A DNA stretch of 36,749 nucleotides from Nonomuraea sp. MG754425 (GCF_021699195.1 NZ_SSXE01000091.1:1-36749); one strand, 5' to 3'; numbered from the stretch's first letter, positions 1 through 10,370 are shown. Notes: generated by a model from the sequence alone, not told the origin. A program made the numbers and translations.

Positions 1-1512
1 GCCCCCCGCACCGCGCTCGCCCAGGCGGCCGACCCCGAACGGGTCCACCCGGTTCCTGACGGCTCGCAGGCCGCGCCCCATGACCGGCCGTCCGCCACAC
101 CGGCCGCTCACGGGCCGGACCACGGCCGTGTCCCGGGGGAAGGCGGTGTCCCGGGTCCTCGTGACCACCCGGCTCCGGAGCGGGTCGCCGACCAGGGGCC
201 CGTCAACCGCGCGCGGCCCGGCCGGCTCGTCGATCTGGTCAACCGGCAGGTCCCGGACGCACCCGCGCCGGTCGCCGGCTCCGCCCGCGGAGACGGCGGG
301 TTCGCCGCGCCCGTGGGGGACGGTCCGCTCCCCCGCACGGCCGACATCCGGTGGCAGGACCTGGCGGACGACCCGCGCTACGCCTACCCCGTGAAGAGGC
401 TGGAGGAGTTCGACCCGTCCGGTGCGGCCCGGCTGCGTGACCAGGTCGAGAGCGGCACCCTGGCCGACCGGACCCAGTTCGCCGCCGCCCTGGACACCGC
501 CCTGGTGAACCGGCCGCCGCTCGCGTCGCCGCACGTCCTGCGGGTGGGCGAGCGTCAGTTCACCGGCGGGTTCTTCCCGGGAGAGCCGCTCTACCTCAGC
601 AAAGGCGGCGAGAGCCTGGTCTACGCCTATGACGCCGGTGTCGTGAAGGTCAACTACAGCGCCACGGGCCGGGCGGTCGGCTGGGCGTCGGACGGCTGGG
701 CCCCTGAGCGGGTCGTGGCCGCCGAGGCGACGGGCGCGCTCGAGAAGGTGGCCGGGAACCGGATCCGCCGGGGCGCCGTCCTGGTGACCTTTCACGGGCC
801 GTCCCAGGTGCTCGCGGAGCACGTCCACGTGCTGGAGCGGCGGTGGCCGGGCCGGATCGTCAACGAGTTCGTCCAGGGCGGACCGGCGCTGGACGCTGAG
901 CGCGGCTACGTGCTGCCCACCCTGGTCTCCACGCAGCGCCGGATCCCCGGCTTCGACGGGTTGGACAATCCCGACCTCTCCACCGGTTACGCCGAGATGG
1001 CGGAGAACCCCGACACCGACGCGCACGTGGCCGCCAACCGGAAATGGCTGCAGCTCACCGGCCCGCCCGGCTTCGATCACGAGCTGTTCGTCACCATGCA
1101 ACGCAACGACTCGGTCAGCAGGCTGCTGGTCCGGACGGCGGAGGATCCCGCGCTCCGGGCGGCCGTCCGGGCGTTCGCCGGCAACGCGATCGCCTACACC
1201 CGCGCCACGGGCGAGATCATGGACCTGGTCGGCAACGGGAACGTCATCTTCCCCGCGTCCGGTTCGTACCTGCTGGTCGACGCGCTGAGCCCGTCCCCGC
1301 TTCCCACGTCCGCCGCCTCGGAGGCGCTGCAGCGGCTCGACGCGCGCGAGCCGCTGACCGCCAAGGACCGGGCGATCCTGCTCAACGTCCTCAACTACGT
1401 GCGCACGGTCAACGCGCTCGCCGACGCGACGGGGCTGGCCGAGCGCATCGGCATCGTGCCGCCGGGATTCGATCCGCGCTCCTGGGAACGTCTGCTGCCG
1501 GCTCTCCGGTGA
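1..1512 (+). CDS. C-terminal part of a large protein with a kinase-fold-like domain (5' end outside window)
   Basis: The frame is open from base 1 to the TGA at 1510-1512, giving 503 residues with no start of its own. Residues 1 to about 110 are rich in Pro, His, Asp, Gly and Arg and look like a disordered linker. From about residue 195 the pattern resembles the protein-kinase/aminoglycoside-kinase fold: a glycine-loop-like GGESLVYAYD (202-211), a Lys in VVKV (K216), a hinge-like VNEFVQGG (287-294), a catalytic-loop-like D408-LVGNGN-V and a metal-site-like VDAL (D427). The usual HRD and DFG triplets are absent, so activity is uncertain. A long low-complexity linker before a C-terminal domain is typical of actinomycete secreted or polymorphic-toxin-like proteins, but nothing upstream can be seen, so that role is inference. 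No signal peptide or membrane segment is visible in this part. Confidence 0.6.
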   Translation, partial: APRTALAQAADPERVHPVPDGSQAAPHDRPSATPAAHGPDHGRVPGEGGVPGPRDHPAPERVADQGPVNRARPGRLVDLVNRQVPDAPAPVAGSARGDGGFAAPVGDGPLPRTADIRWQDLADDPRYAYPVKRLEEFDPSGAARLRDQVESGTLADRTQFAAALDTALVNRPPLASPHVLRVGERQFTGGFFPGEPLYLSKGGESLVYAYDAGVVKVNYSATGRAVGWASDGWAPERVVAAEATGALEKVAGNRIRRGAVLVTFHGPSQVLAEHVHVLERRWPGRIVNEFVQGGPALDAERGYVLPTLVSTQRRIPGFDGLDNPDLSTGYAEMAENPDTDAHVAANRKWLQLTGPPGFDHELFVTMQRNDSVSRLLVRTAEDPALRAAVRAFAGNAIAYTRATGEIMDLVGNGNVIFPASGSYLLVDALSPSPLPTSAASEALQRLDAREPLTAKDRAILLNVLNYVRTVNALADATGLAERIGIVPPGFDPRSWERLLPALR

Positions 1513-1521
1513 CGAGCGTGA

Positions 1522-1755
1522 TCAGCGGGGGGCCGGCCCGCTCCTGACGAGTTCGTCGGTCACCCCGCAGACGTCGCAGCGGTACAGCGTGCCCTGGTCG
1601 TTCTCGCCGAACTCGCTCCAGAGGTGGGCGTCGCCCGCCAGGTCGTGCGGGTCCCCCGAGCAGTAGCCCCGCGCTCCGCGCCCCCGGCCCGTCGTTCTCC
1701 GGGGTGCCGAGGTGAGGTGCGGCTCGACGGGGTTGGGCACGGCGGGCGGCACCAT
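1522..1755 (-). CDS. Small Cys-rich protein, possible zinc ribbon
   Basis: This 77-residue protein is not one I can name. The start is ATG at 1755-1753 because GGAG lies 5 bases upstream; an in-frame ATG further out (1821) has no such site. The C-terminal half carries C60-x2-C63 in YRCDVCGVTDEL, plus C32, H37 and H44, which could form a small zinc-binding knuckle; the N-terminal 30 residues are Pro/Arg/Gly-rich and probably disordered. It is convergent with the kinase-like gene, separated by 9 bases. An AT-rich stretch with a short palindrome lies upstream at about 1780-1860. Possible functions (regulator, partner or immunity-type protein of the neighbour) are speculation. Confidence 0.5.
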   Translation of the reverse strand: MVPPAVPNPVEPHLTSAPRRTTGRGRGARGYCSGDPHDLAGDAHLWSEFGENDQGTLYRCDVCGVTDELVRSGPAPR

Positions 1756-1839
1756 CACATCTCCAGAGATCAAAAAGCACGTGATGAGTGGTCCTTTCCT
1801 CCCACAACCCCACGAAACCACTATTTCCTATTAAAAGTG

Positions 1840-1851
1840 GTGATTCATCAC
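1840..1851. promoter_or_regulatory. Palindrome in AT-rich promoter region
   Basis: GTGAT-TC-ATCAC is a perfect 5-bp inverted repeat with a 2-base spacer, inside an AT-rich block (about 1815-1850) that contrasts with the surrounding GC. It lies about 85 bases upstream of the leftward Cys-rich gene and could be an operator for it. No regulator can be assigned. Confidence 0.3.
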
Positions 1852-1866
1852 ACACCGCCCCCCGGT

Positions 1867-2124
1867 CTAGCTGATCGCGACGGTGAGGCCGCGTCTGGCG
1901 GGCGACGGCTCCCTGCGCTCCCCGAGCAGGGTCATGAGCTGGTCCATGGCGACCTGGCCGAGCCGCTCGCCGTCCACGTCGATCGAGGGGACATCGCCCA
2001 GGCCCAGGCTCTCGACGATCATCCGCTCCGAGCTGACCACGACATCGCGGATCTCGTCCGGCCCCCCGGGGCGCGGTGAACAGGAAGCCGGGGCCTCGAT
2101 CGCCGCGATGATCGAGGCCCGCGC
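1867..2124 (-). pseudogene. Decayed C-terminal fragment of a LacI-like regulator
   Basis: On the minus strand an 85-codon frame ends at the TAG at 1869-1867 and is closed upstream by TGA at 2127-2125. Its last 60 or so residues read like the end of a LacI/GalR effector-binding domain: DVVVSSERMIVESLGLGD, then PSIDVDGERLGQVAMDQLM, then a Gly-Glu-Arg-Arg segment and a final beta-strand LTVAIS. The pattern 'motif, Gly, Ala, Leu-Leu' corresponds to the terminal dimerisation helix of that family. No start codon with a ribosome site and no helix-turn-helix can be found upstream in any minus frame, so this looks like a remnant. The family assignment rests on pattern only and could be wrong. It sits next to a carbohydrate-related gene, where a LacI regulator would be natural. 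Confidence 0.4.
2091..2120. repeat. 10-bp perfect inverted repeat
   Basis: GGGCCTCGAT and ATCGAGGCCC form a perfect 10-bp stem with a 10-base loop at the upstream end of the regulator remnant. There is no T-run on either side, so it is not a typical terminator. It may be a rearrangement scar or chance. Confidence 0.35.
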
Positions 2125-2259
2125 TCAACGTGGGTTCCCGCCTCCGACGGCCCCGGGATGTTCCCGACATCGCCGGCGCAGGAGTACCGGATCCTGCCCG
2201 AGCGGCCCGGCGTGCCGCGCAGGGCCTCGCCGCCGACCTTCTGACCTCGGCGAGCATGT

Positions 2260-2315
2260 CTTTCTTCGATTTTCGGCGAAAGACTATGGGCAAGTCGGAT
2301 ATCTCGCTTTATATT
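2260..2315 (+). promoter_or_regulatory. Probable promoter/operator region of the multidomain secreted protein
   Basis: Positions 2260-2282 form an imperfect dyad: outer arms CTTTC and GAAAG, inner CGA and TCG, 8 of 11 pairs matching, a size usual for sugar-regulator operators. Just downstream, in an unusually AT-rich stretch, TATATT (2310-2315) could be a -10 box with TGGGCA (2287-2292) as a weak -35 at 17 bases. The rest of 2125-2259 and 2316-2451 holds no gene I can support. The dyad next to a decayed LacI-like fragment suggests former or present sugar control. Confidence 0.35.
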
Positions 2316-2451
2316 ACGGCGCAGAGCAGCGTTATCCCATTCACGTTCCAGCGAATGACACCCGGCATCCGCCGATGGATAGCAGCCCTTCCGGCGATGC
2401 CCACCCCCACCCACGCCGAACGCGGCACCCTCGCCGAGATGGGACAGGTCC

Positions 2452-5400
2452 ATGCGGAAATCAACCCTGTTATCCGTCTTACTGCTCCTCGCGCTCTCCT
2501 TCCTGGCCGCGCCCGCCCACGCGCGCGCGGACGTTCCACCGCAGGAGCCGGGCATCACCCTGCGGACCTACGACGTCCAGGTCGAGCTGTCCAAGCTCTG
2601 CACGCTCAAGCCCGGCCAGACGCCCAACGTGGACAAGCTGATGCCCACGATCGACTGGACCTCCGACGCCGACTTCGGCCTGACCGACATGTTCGTCACC
2701 GAGGCCCTCGGCAACATCTCCATCCCGGCCGCCGGCTCGTACGAGTTCCGCCTCACCAGCGACGACGGCGCCCGGCTGAGCATCGACGACACCGTCGTGA
2801 TCACCAACGACGGCCGGCACGGCCCGATCGCGCTGGACGGCATGATCACCTTGACCGCCGGCTACCACGCGCTGCGCGTCGACCACTTCGAGCACCTGTA
2901 CGGCCAGCGGCTCAAGCTGGAGTGGAAGCCGCCGGGCAGTTCCGCGTTCACCCTCGTGCCGAACACCGTGCTGAGCACGGACGCCGGCGTGGTGCGCGTC
3001 ACCTCCCCGGGCCGCAAGGAGTGCGAGGCCGGCGCGGACTCCCCCGGCGACGGCCTGCCGCTGCAGTCGGTGCACCCCGACCTCACCCTCACCGACCTGC
3101 GCCCGGCCGGTTTCCAGCCGCAGGTGACCGCGATGGACTGGCTGCCGGACGACCGGCTGGCGATCACCACGTGGGGCGGCTCGGACACCAAGCTCGGCGA
3201 GGTCTACCTGCTCGGCAACGTCACGGGCGCGACCTCGCCCGAACGGGTGACCGCCAAGAAGATCGCCGAGGGGCTGCAGGAGCCCATGGGCATCAAGTAC
3301 GTGGACGGCAAGCTCTACGTCTCGGAGAAGTACCGGCTGGTGGAGCTGAACGACACCGACGGGGACGAGGTCGCCGACGACCTCAGGACCGTGGCCACCT
3401 GGCCGTTCGGCGGCAACTTCCACGAGTTCGCGTTCGGGCTGCTCTACCGCGACGGCCACTTCTACCTGAACCTGTCCGTCGCCATCAACTACGGCGGCGC
3501 CACCACCGACCCGCAGCCGGCGCCGAACCGGGGCACGACCATCAAGGTCGACAAGGCCACCGGCGAGGTCGAGTACATCGCCGGCGGGCTGCGCACGCCC
3601 AACGGGATCGGCTGGGGGCCGGGCGACGACCTGTTCGTCACCGACAACCAGGGCGGCTGGCTGCCCGCCTCGAAGCTGGTGCACGTCAAGAAGGACCGCT
3701 TCTTCAACCACTACACCAACCCCGACGGCCCGTTCGACGCCCACGCGGTGAGCCCGCCGGTGTTGTGGCTGCCGCACAACGAGATCGCCAACTCCCCCAG
3801 CACGCCGCTACTGCTGCGGCGCGGCCGGTTCGCGGGACAGATGATCTTCGGTGACGTCACCTACGGCGGACTCCAGCGTGCCTACCTGGAGAAGGTGGGC
3901 GGCGAGTACCAGGGCGCGGTCTTCCGCTTCACCCAGGGGCTGGAGGCCGGCGTCAACCGGATCAGCCTGGGGCCCGACGGCGCGATCTACGCGGGCGGCC
4001 TGGGCGCCGGCGGGAACTGGGGCCAGCCCGGCAAGCTCACCTACGGCCTGCAGAAGCTGACCCCGGGCGACTCCACGGCGTTCGACATCCTGAAGATGCG
4101 CGCGATCGAGGGCGGCTTCGAGCTGGAGTACACCCAGCCGCTGTCGCAGGAGACGGCCGCCTCGCTGGCGGAGCGGTACCAGCTCACCCAGTGGCGCTAC
4201 GTCCCGGCGTCCACCTACGGCGGCCCCAAGGTGGACGAGGAGCCGCTGACCGTCACCTCCGCGCGGCTGACCGCCGGCGGCAGGAAGGTCGCGCTCAAGA
4301 TCGCGGGCCTGAAGCCGGGACGAGTGGTGCACCTGCGCTCGCCGCGCCCGTTCAGCTCGGCGTCCGGGCAGCCACTGTGGAGCACCGAAGCCTGGTACAC
4401 GCTCAACACGATGGTCGGCGCCCCGGTGACGGACGCCTCCTACGAGGCGGAGAGCGCCGCGCACAGCGGCGGCGCGCGACTGGCCACCGACCACCTGGGT
4501 TACTCGGGTTCCGGTTTCGTGGCCGGTTACCGGGCCGAGGGGGCGGCGACGGCGTTCGCCGTGCGGGTCGGCGAGGCGGGCACGTACCCCGTGGGCCTGC
4601 GCTACTCCAACGGCCCGAACCCCGCGCCGGGCACCAAGTCGCTCAGCGTGTACGTCAACGGGGCCAAGGTCAGGCAGGTGCCGCTGCCGTCCACGGTGAC
4701 GTGGGACCAGTGGGCCACCCGGGTCGAGCCGCTCGTGCTGAAGGCGGGCGTCAACACGATCTCCTACGTCTACGACGGCGGCGACGCGGGCAACGTCAAC
4801 CTGGACGCGCTCACCGTGCCGGCGCGGCCGGTGCTGGAGGCGGAGAACGCCTCGCTGCGCGGCGGCGCGAAGGTCGGCACCGGCCGTCCGGGCCACACGG
4901 GCAAGGGGTTCGTGGACGGCTACGACGGCGAGGGCGCCAGCGCGACGTTCACCGTACGGGCCGGCACGCCCGGCGCGCACAACGTCGGGATCCGCTACGC
5001 CGCCGACGCCGGCACGTCGGTGAGCGTGTACGTCAACGGGACCAGGGTCAGGCAGGTGCGGCTGGCCGGCACCGGCGGCCCGGACGACTGGGCGGTCCAG
5101 ACCGAGCCGCTCGACCTGCGGCCCGGCGCGAACAAGATCGCCTACCGGTTCGACCCCGGCGACGGGGGACGGTTCGCCCTCGACCACCTCACCGTGTCGA
5201 AGGCCGAGCGCATCACGCTGTTCGACGGCTCCAACCTGGCGGCGTGGGAGAAACGGGCCGGCGGCGCGGCGACCTGGCCGATCGCCGACGGCTCCATGGA
5301 GTCCTACGGCGGCGACATCCGCACCCGCCGCACGTTCGGCGACTTCACCCTGCACGTCGAGTGGTACGAGCCGGACTACCCGCCGGACGTGACCGGCCAG

Positions 5401-5793
5401 CGGCGCGGCAACAGCGGCGTCTACCTGCAAGAACGTTACGAGATCCAGGTACTGGAGTCCTCCGGCGACGCCACGCCGGCCGCCAACGGGGCGGGCTCCA
5501 TCTACTCCAAGCGCGCGCCCGACCGCAACATGGCGACCGCCCCGGGGACGTGGCAGACGTACGACATCACCTTCCGCGCGGCCCGGCACACCAGCACGGG
5601 CGTGAAGACCGACGACGCGCGGGTCACGGTCGTCTGGAACGGCGAGGTGGTGCACGACGACGTGGCCGTGGACGGCGGCACGGGCGACCACATCGCGGAG
5701 AGCGCGGCCTCGGGCGGGATCCGCCTCCAGGACCACGGCGACCCCGGCGAGAACCCCCGGTTCCGCAACATCTGGATCGAACCCGTCTCCTGA
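2452..5793 (+). CDS. Secreted multidomain protein: PA14-like, beta-propeller, two CBM-like domains, DUF1080-like
   Basis: This 1113-residue exported protein probably binds and acts on polysaccharide or oligosaccharide. A signal peptide is clear (MRKSTLL, a Leu/Ala core, cut near AHARA, about residue 25). Residues about 30-185 resemble a PA14-type beta-barrel (SDDGARLSIDD, then AGYHALRVDH). About 215-545 is a beta-propeller of the sorbosone/PQQ-dehydrogenase type (RTPNGIGWGPGDDLFVTDNQ; ISLGPDGAIYAGG). Two tandem CBM6/35-like beta-sandwiches start near 661 (YEAESAAHSGGA) and 794 (LEAENASLRGGA). From 921 (ITLFDGSNLAAW) to the end is a DUF1080/3-keto-disaccharide-hydrolase-like jelly roll. The ATG at 2452 is chosen because it begins the signal peptide; the ribosome site (AGG, 3 bases away) is weak. 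Substrate and any catalysis are unproven; the domain calls are by pattern. It stands alone, followed after 80 bases by the acetolactate synthase gene. Confidence 0.8.
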   Translation: MRKSTLLSVLLLLALSFLAAPAHARADVPPQEPGITLRTYDVQVELSKLCTLKPGQTPNVDKLMPTIDWTSDADFGLTDMFVTEALGNISIPAAGSYEFRLTSDDGARLSIDDTVVITNDGRHGPIALDGMITLTAGYHALRVDHFEHLYGQRLKLEWKPPGSSAFTLVPNTVLSTDAGVVRVTSPGRKECEAGADSPGDGLPLQSVHPDLTLTDLRPAGFQPQVTAMDWLPDDRLAITTWGGSDTKLGEVYLLGNVTGATSPERVTAKKIAEGLQEPMGIKYVDGKLYVSEKYRLVELNDTDGDEVADDLRTVATWPFGGNFHEFAFGLLYRDGHFYLNLSVAINYGGATTDPQPAPNRGTTIKVDKATGEVEYIAGGLRTPNGIGWGPGDDLFVTDNQGGWLPASKLVHVKKDRFFNHYTNPDGPFDAHAVSPPVLWLPHNEIANSPSTPLLLRRGRFAGQMIFGDVTYGGLQRAYLEKVGGEYQGAVFRFTQGLEAGVNRISLGPDGAIYAGGLGAGGNWGQPGKLTYGLQKLTPGDSTAFDILKMRAIEGGFELEYTQPLSQETAASLAERYQLTQWRYVPASTYGGPKVDEEPLTVTSARLTAGGRKVALKIAGLKPGRVVHLRSPRPFSSASGQPLWSTEAWYTLNTMVGAPVTDASYEAESAAHSGGARLATDHLGYSGSGFVAGYRAEGAATAFAVRVGEAGTYPVGLRYSNGPNPAPGTKSLSVYVNGAKVRQVPLPSTVTWDQWATRVEPLVLKAGVNTISYVYDGGDAGNVNLDALTVPARPVLEAENASLRGGAKVGTGRPGHTGKGFVDGYDGEGASATFTVRAGTPGAHNVGIRYAADAGTSVSVYVNGTRVRQVRLAGTGGPDDWAVQTEPLDLRPGANKIAYRFDPGDGGRFALDHLTVSKAERITLFDGSNLAAWEKRAGGAATWPIADGSMESYGGDIRTRRTFGDFTLHVEWYEPDYPPDVTGQRRGNSGVYLQERYEIQVLESSGDATPAANGAGSIYSKRAPDRNMATAPGTWQTYDITFRAARHTSTGVKTDDARVTVVWNGEVVHDDVAVDGGTGDHIAESAASGGIRLQDHGDPGENPRFRNIWIEPVS

Positions 5794-5873
5794 CCGCCTG
5801 CCCCCGGCGGGAATGAACGGCCGCCCGCTTCGCGCTGCAGCGGAAAAGACGTTCAGGAAAGAAGGCGTTTCGC

Positions 5874-7529
<1,656 letters not shown>

Positions 7530-7575
7530 GCGGCCTGCCGGGCGGGCTCGCCCAGGCCCTTCTAAGATCGGCCGG

Positions 7576-8547
7576 GTGAGCCTGCCTGACGTACCCGCGC
7601 CGGGCGCGCTGCCGGTCGAGCCGGCGCGCGACCCGTACCACGTCTATCTCGACTCGCTGACCAGCCCCGAGTCCCGCCGTACGATGCGCGGCTGCCTCGA
7701 CCGGCTGGCCCGCCTGCTGACCGGCGACGAGCACGCGACGGGAGCGGGGCAGCCGTGGCACCTGCTGCGCTACGAGCACACCGTGCGGATCCGGACGCTG
7801 CTCACCGACCAGGGCTGGTCGGCGGCGTACGTGAACAAGCATCTGGTGGCGCTGCGGCGGGTGCTGAAGGAGTCGTGGCGGCTGGGCCAGACCAGCGCCG
7901 AGGATCTCGCCCGCGCCTCCGACCTGGCCCCGGTGCGGCAGAGCCGCCTGCCGGCCGGGCACCACGTGCCGCCCGAGGTGGTGGGAGCGGCGCTGTCGGC
8001 CTGCGACGACTCGCCCGCCGGGGTGCGCGACGCGGCGCTGATCGGCGTGCTCTACTCGACCGGCTGCCGCCGCGCCGAACTCGGCGGGCTGGCGCTGGCC
8101 GACTACGACCCGGGCTCGCGCTCGCTGCGGGTGCGCGGCAAGCGGGACAAAGAGCGCCTGGTCTACCTGACGACCGACGCGATCGGCCTGGTGGAACGGT
8201 GGCTGGCGGTGCGCGGGACCGGCCCGGGGGCGCTGTTCAGCCCGATCAGCAAGGCCGGGCGGCTGCGTACGCGCGACGGGCTGCCGGTGGGGCTGACCGG
8301 GCAGGGCATCGCCGACATCCTGACCCGGCGCTTCGGGGAGGCGGGCGCGGCGCGGCGCACGGCGCACGACTTCCGCCGCACGTTCATCGGCGAACTGCTG
8401 GACGCGGGGGTCGACCTGGCGACGGCGCAGGCGCTGGTGGGGCACGCCTCCCCGGCCACCACGGCCCGCTACGACCGCCGGCCCGAGCGCACCCGCCGTG
8501 AGGCGGTCGATCGCCTGCGCCTCCCGGCCGCCCGCCCGCTCGCCTGA
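7576..8547 (+). CDS. Tyrosine recombinase (XerC/D or phage-integrase family)
   Basis: A 323-residue site-specific recombinase. Residues about 15-110 form the SAM-like core-binding domain; the catalytic domain from about 130 holds the full set: R165 (STGCRRAEL), K192 (GKRDKER), H264 and R267 (HDFRR), H290 (GHASPATT) and nucleophile Y299. The start is GTG at 7576; there is no strong ribosome site. At 46 bases after the synthase gene it could be co-transcribed. The genome's XerC/D would usually sit beside other housekeeping genes, and there is no excisionase, relaxase or phage gene here, so it is either an isolated chromosomal recombinase or the leftover of an integrated element. I found no attachment-site duplication. 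The family call is firm, the biological role is not. Confidence 0.85.
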   Translation: MSLPDVPAPGALPVEPARDPYHVYLDSLTSPESRRTMRGCLDRLARLLTGDEHATGAGQPWHLLRYEHTVRIRTLLTDQGWSAAYVNKHLVALRRVLKESWRLGQTSAEDLARASDLAPVRQSRLPAGHHVPPEVVGAALSACDDSPAGVRDAALIGVLYSTGCRRAELGGLALADYDPGSRSLRVRGKRDKERLVYLTTDAIGLVERWLAVRGTGPGALFSPISKAGRLRTRDGLPVGLTGQGIADILTRRFGEAGAARRTAHDFRRTFIGELLDAGVDLATAQALVGHASPATTARYDRRPERTRREAVDRLRLPAARPLA

Positions 8548-8574
8548 CCGTCCGGACCGAGGGCGGGCGGCCGG

Positions 8575-10269
8575 TCAGCCCGCCAGGCGCGGCACGACGC
8601 CGGAGCGGTGCAGGCGTTCGCGGGCGGCGGCGATCGCCTGGTCGGTGGTGGCGAACACCTGTCCGGCCTGGACGAGCCCGGCGATCACGCCGAGCGCCTC
8701 CAGGGTCTGGTGGTGCCCGGCGGGGATGCCCGACACGTACACCTTGATGCCCCGGCGTTCGAGCCGCTCGATGGTGTCGCCCAGCAGCAGGGCGCCGCTG
8801 GCGTCGATGGTGGTGACCAGGCGCAGGCGCAGTATCACCACCGACGCGCCGGTCAGCTCCGACAGCTCGGTCAGGAAGCGGTGCGCGGCGGCGAAGAACA
8901 GCGGGCCGTCCAGGCGGTAGGTGACGATGTGCTCGGCGAGCAGCGCGTGCTCGTGCGCGGTGTGCTGCGGCTGGAGGTCGTGGCGCAGCGGCTCCTTGCC
9001 GAAGCGCACGTTGCGGGCGATCGCGCGCAACGCCAGCGCGCCCGCCACCACCAGCCCGACGATGACGGCCAGGACGGTGTCCAGCGTCAGCGTGGCCACC
9101 GCGGTCAGCACGAGCACGGCCGCGTCGCTCTTGGTGGAGCGCCACATGGCGCGTACGGAGTCACGCTCGACCATCCGCACGGACGTGGCCAGCAGCACCC
9201 CGGCCAGCGCCGCGAGCGGGATCTTGGCGACCAGCCCGGCGGCGAGATAGACGATCGCGCCCAGGATCAGCGCGTGGGCGAGCGCCGCGAGCCGGGAGGT
9301 GGCCCCCGAGCGCACGTTGACCGCGGTGCGCACGGTGGCCCCGGTGCCGGGCATGCCGCCGAACAGCGGCGCGACGAGGTTGGCGATGCCCTGGCCGAAC
9401 AGCTCCCTGTCGGGGTCGTGCCGGTGCCGTCCGGTCATGTTGTCGGCGACGGCGGCCGACAGCAGCGACTCCAGGGACGAAAGCGCGGCCACGGCGATGG
9501 CCGGGGCGAGCAGGGACGGCAGCGCGCCCAGATCCAGGAACGCCAGCGACGGCGCCGGCAGCCCCTGCGGCAGCGCGCCGATCCGGGCCAGCGGCAGCCC
9601 GGCCACCTCGGCGACGACGGTGACGACGGCCACCGCCGGCAGCGCGAACGGCACGTTGGGCCGCAGGGCCGCGCCGGCCAGCAGGGCCCCGGCCACCAGG
9701 AGGCTGACCGACACGGCCCACCAGTGCGGGCCGGCCAGGAAGTCGAGGACGGCGTGCCAGGCGATGACCGCGACCTTGTCGCTGTGGTAGGGCGGGACGC
9801 CGAGCGCCTGCGGGAACTGTTGCAGGGCGATCACCCACGCCATGCCGACGGTGAACCCGGCGACGACGGGCGCGGGGACCAGCGCCATGTACCGGCCCGC
9901 CCGTGTGAGGGCGAGCACGATGAGCAGCACTCCGGCCATCAGGCCGACGGTGAACACCCCGGTGGCGCCGTGCACGCTCATGATGGGCATGAGCACGACG
10001 GTCATCGCGCCGCTGGCCCCCGAGACCTGCAGCGCCGACCCGCCGAGCAGCGCGGCCACCGACCCGGCGACCACGGCCGTGGCCAGGCCGGAGGCGGCCC
10101 CGAGCCCGGAGGAGATGCCGAACCCGAGCGCCAGCGGCAGCGCGACGATCGCCACCGTGAGCCCGGCCAGCAGATTGTTGCGGGGGTTGTGCAGCATGGC
10201 GGCCAGCCCCGCCCGTTCGGGCAGCACCGCGCGGATCCGGCGCCGGCCGGCGGCGAGGACGCCGGTCAC
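8575..10269 (-). CDS. SulP-family anion transporter with STAS domain
   Basis: A 564-residue inner-membrane carrier of the SLC26/SulP family, likely moving sulfate, bicarbonate or a similar anion. After a basic N-terminus come ten or more hydrophobic segments from residue about 33 (NLLAGLTVAIVALPLALGFG) to about 415. The C-terminal STAS domain (about 445-555) has the phosphorylation-loop-like TTIDASGA. The start is GTG at 10269-10267, which overlaps the TGA of a 20-codon leader ORF (GTGA), so translation is probably coupled. There is no carbonic anhydrase or sulfate-assimilation gene beside it, so the substrate cannot be inferred from context. It lies downstream of, and in the same direction as, a TetR gene, with a palindrome in the gap. 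Confidence 0.88.
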   Translation of the reverse strand: MTGVLAAGRRRIRAVLPERAGLAAMLHNPRNNLLAGLTVAIVALPLALGFGISSGLGAASGLATAVVAGSVAALLGGSALQVSGASGAMTVVLMPIMSVHGATGVFTVGLMAGVLLIVLALTRAGRYMALVPAPVVAGFTVGMAWVIALQQFPQALGVPPYHSDKVAVIAWHAVLDFLAGPHWWAVSVSLLVAGALLAGAALRPNVPFALPAVAVVTVVAEVAGLPLARIGALPQGLPAPSLAFLDLGALPSLLAPAIAVAALSSLESLLSAAVADNMTGRHRHDPDRELFGQGIANLVAPLFGGMPGTGATVRTAVNVRSGATSRLAALAHALILGAIVYLAAGLVAKIPLAALAGVLLATSVRMVERDSVRAMWRSTKSDAAVLVLTAVATLTLDTVLAVIVGLVVAGALALRAIARNVRFGKEPLRHDLQPQHTAHEHALLAEHIVTYRLDGPLFFAAAHRFLTELSELTGASVVILRLRLVTTIDASGALLLGDTIERLERRGIKVYVSGIPAGHHQTLEALGVIAGLVQAGQVFATTDQAIAAARERLHRSGVVPRLAG

Positions 10270-10328
10270 GTGGTGTCACCGATCGAGTCGGTACGGTGAC
10301 CGGTTCTGGGCGTGAAAGGTTCGATCAT
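10266..10328 (-). CDS. 20-codon leader ORF coupled to the SulP gene
   Basis: ATG at 10328 is preceded by AAGGAG (10339-10334) with a 5-base spacer, the best ribosome site in the neighbourhood. It encodes a 20-residue peptide beginning MIEPFTPRTG and ending GDTT, and its TGA overlaps the GTG start of the SulP gene by 4 bases. The SulP GTG has no good site of its own. The arrangement suggests ribosomes reach the transporter start by re-initiation. The peptide has no Cys run, no obvious attenuation codons and no hydrophobic segment. Function may lie in the coupling rather than in the peptide. It could also be a chance frame, but ribosome site and overlap together argue against that. Confidence 0.55.
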   Translation of the reverse strand: MIEPFTPRTGHRTDSIGDTT

Positions 10329-10370
10329 CTTCGCTCCTTCTGCGCAGAGAAGACATCCGTCTTGTGGCCG

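Noticed and set aside
1409..2293. A 294-codon minus-strand frame covering the end of the kinase-like gene and the gap
   Set aside because: It crosses two better-supported frames, has no domain motif and no ribosome site.
3808..5736. A 642-codon open frame on the minus strand inside the multidomain protein gene
   Set aside because: Its composition is the Arg/Val/Gly/Asp-rich type that arises opposite high-GC genes, no family motif is seen, and the plus-strand frame has a signal peptide and recognisable domains.
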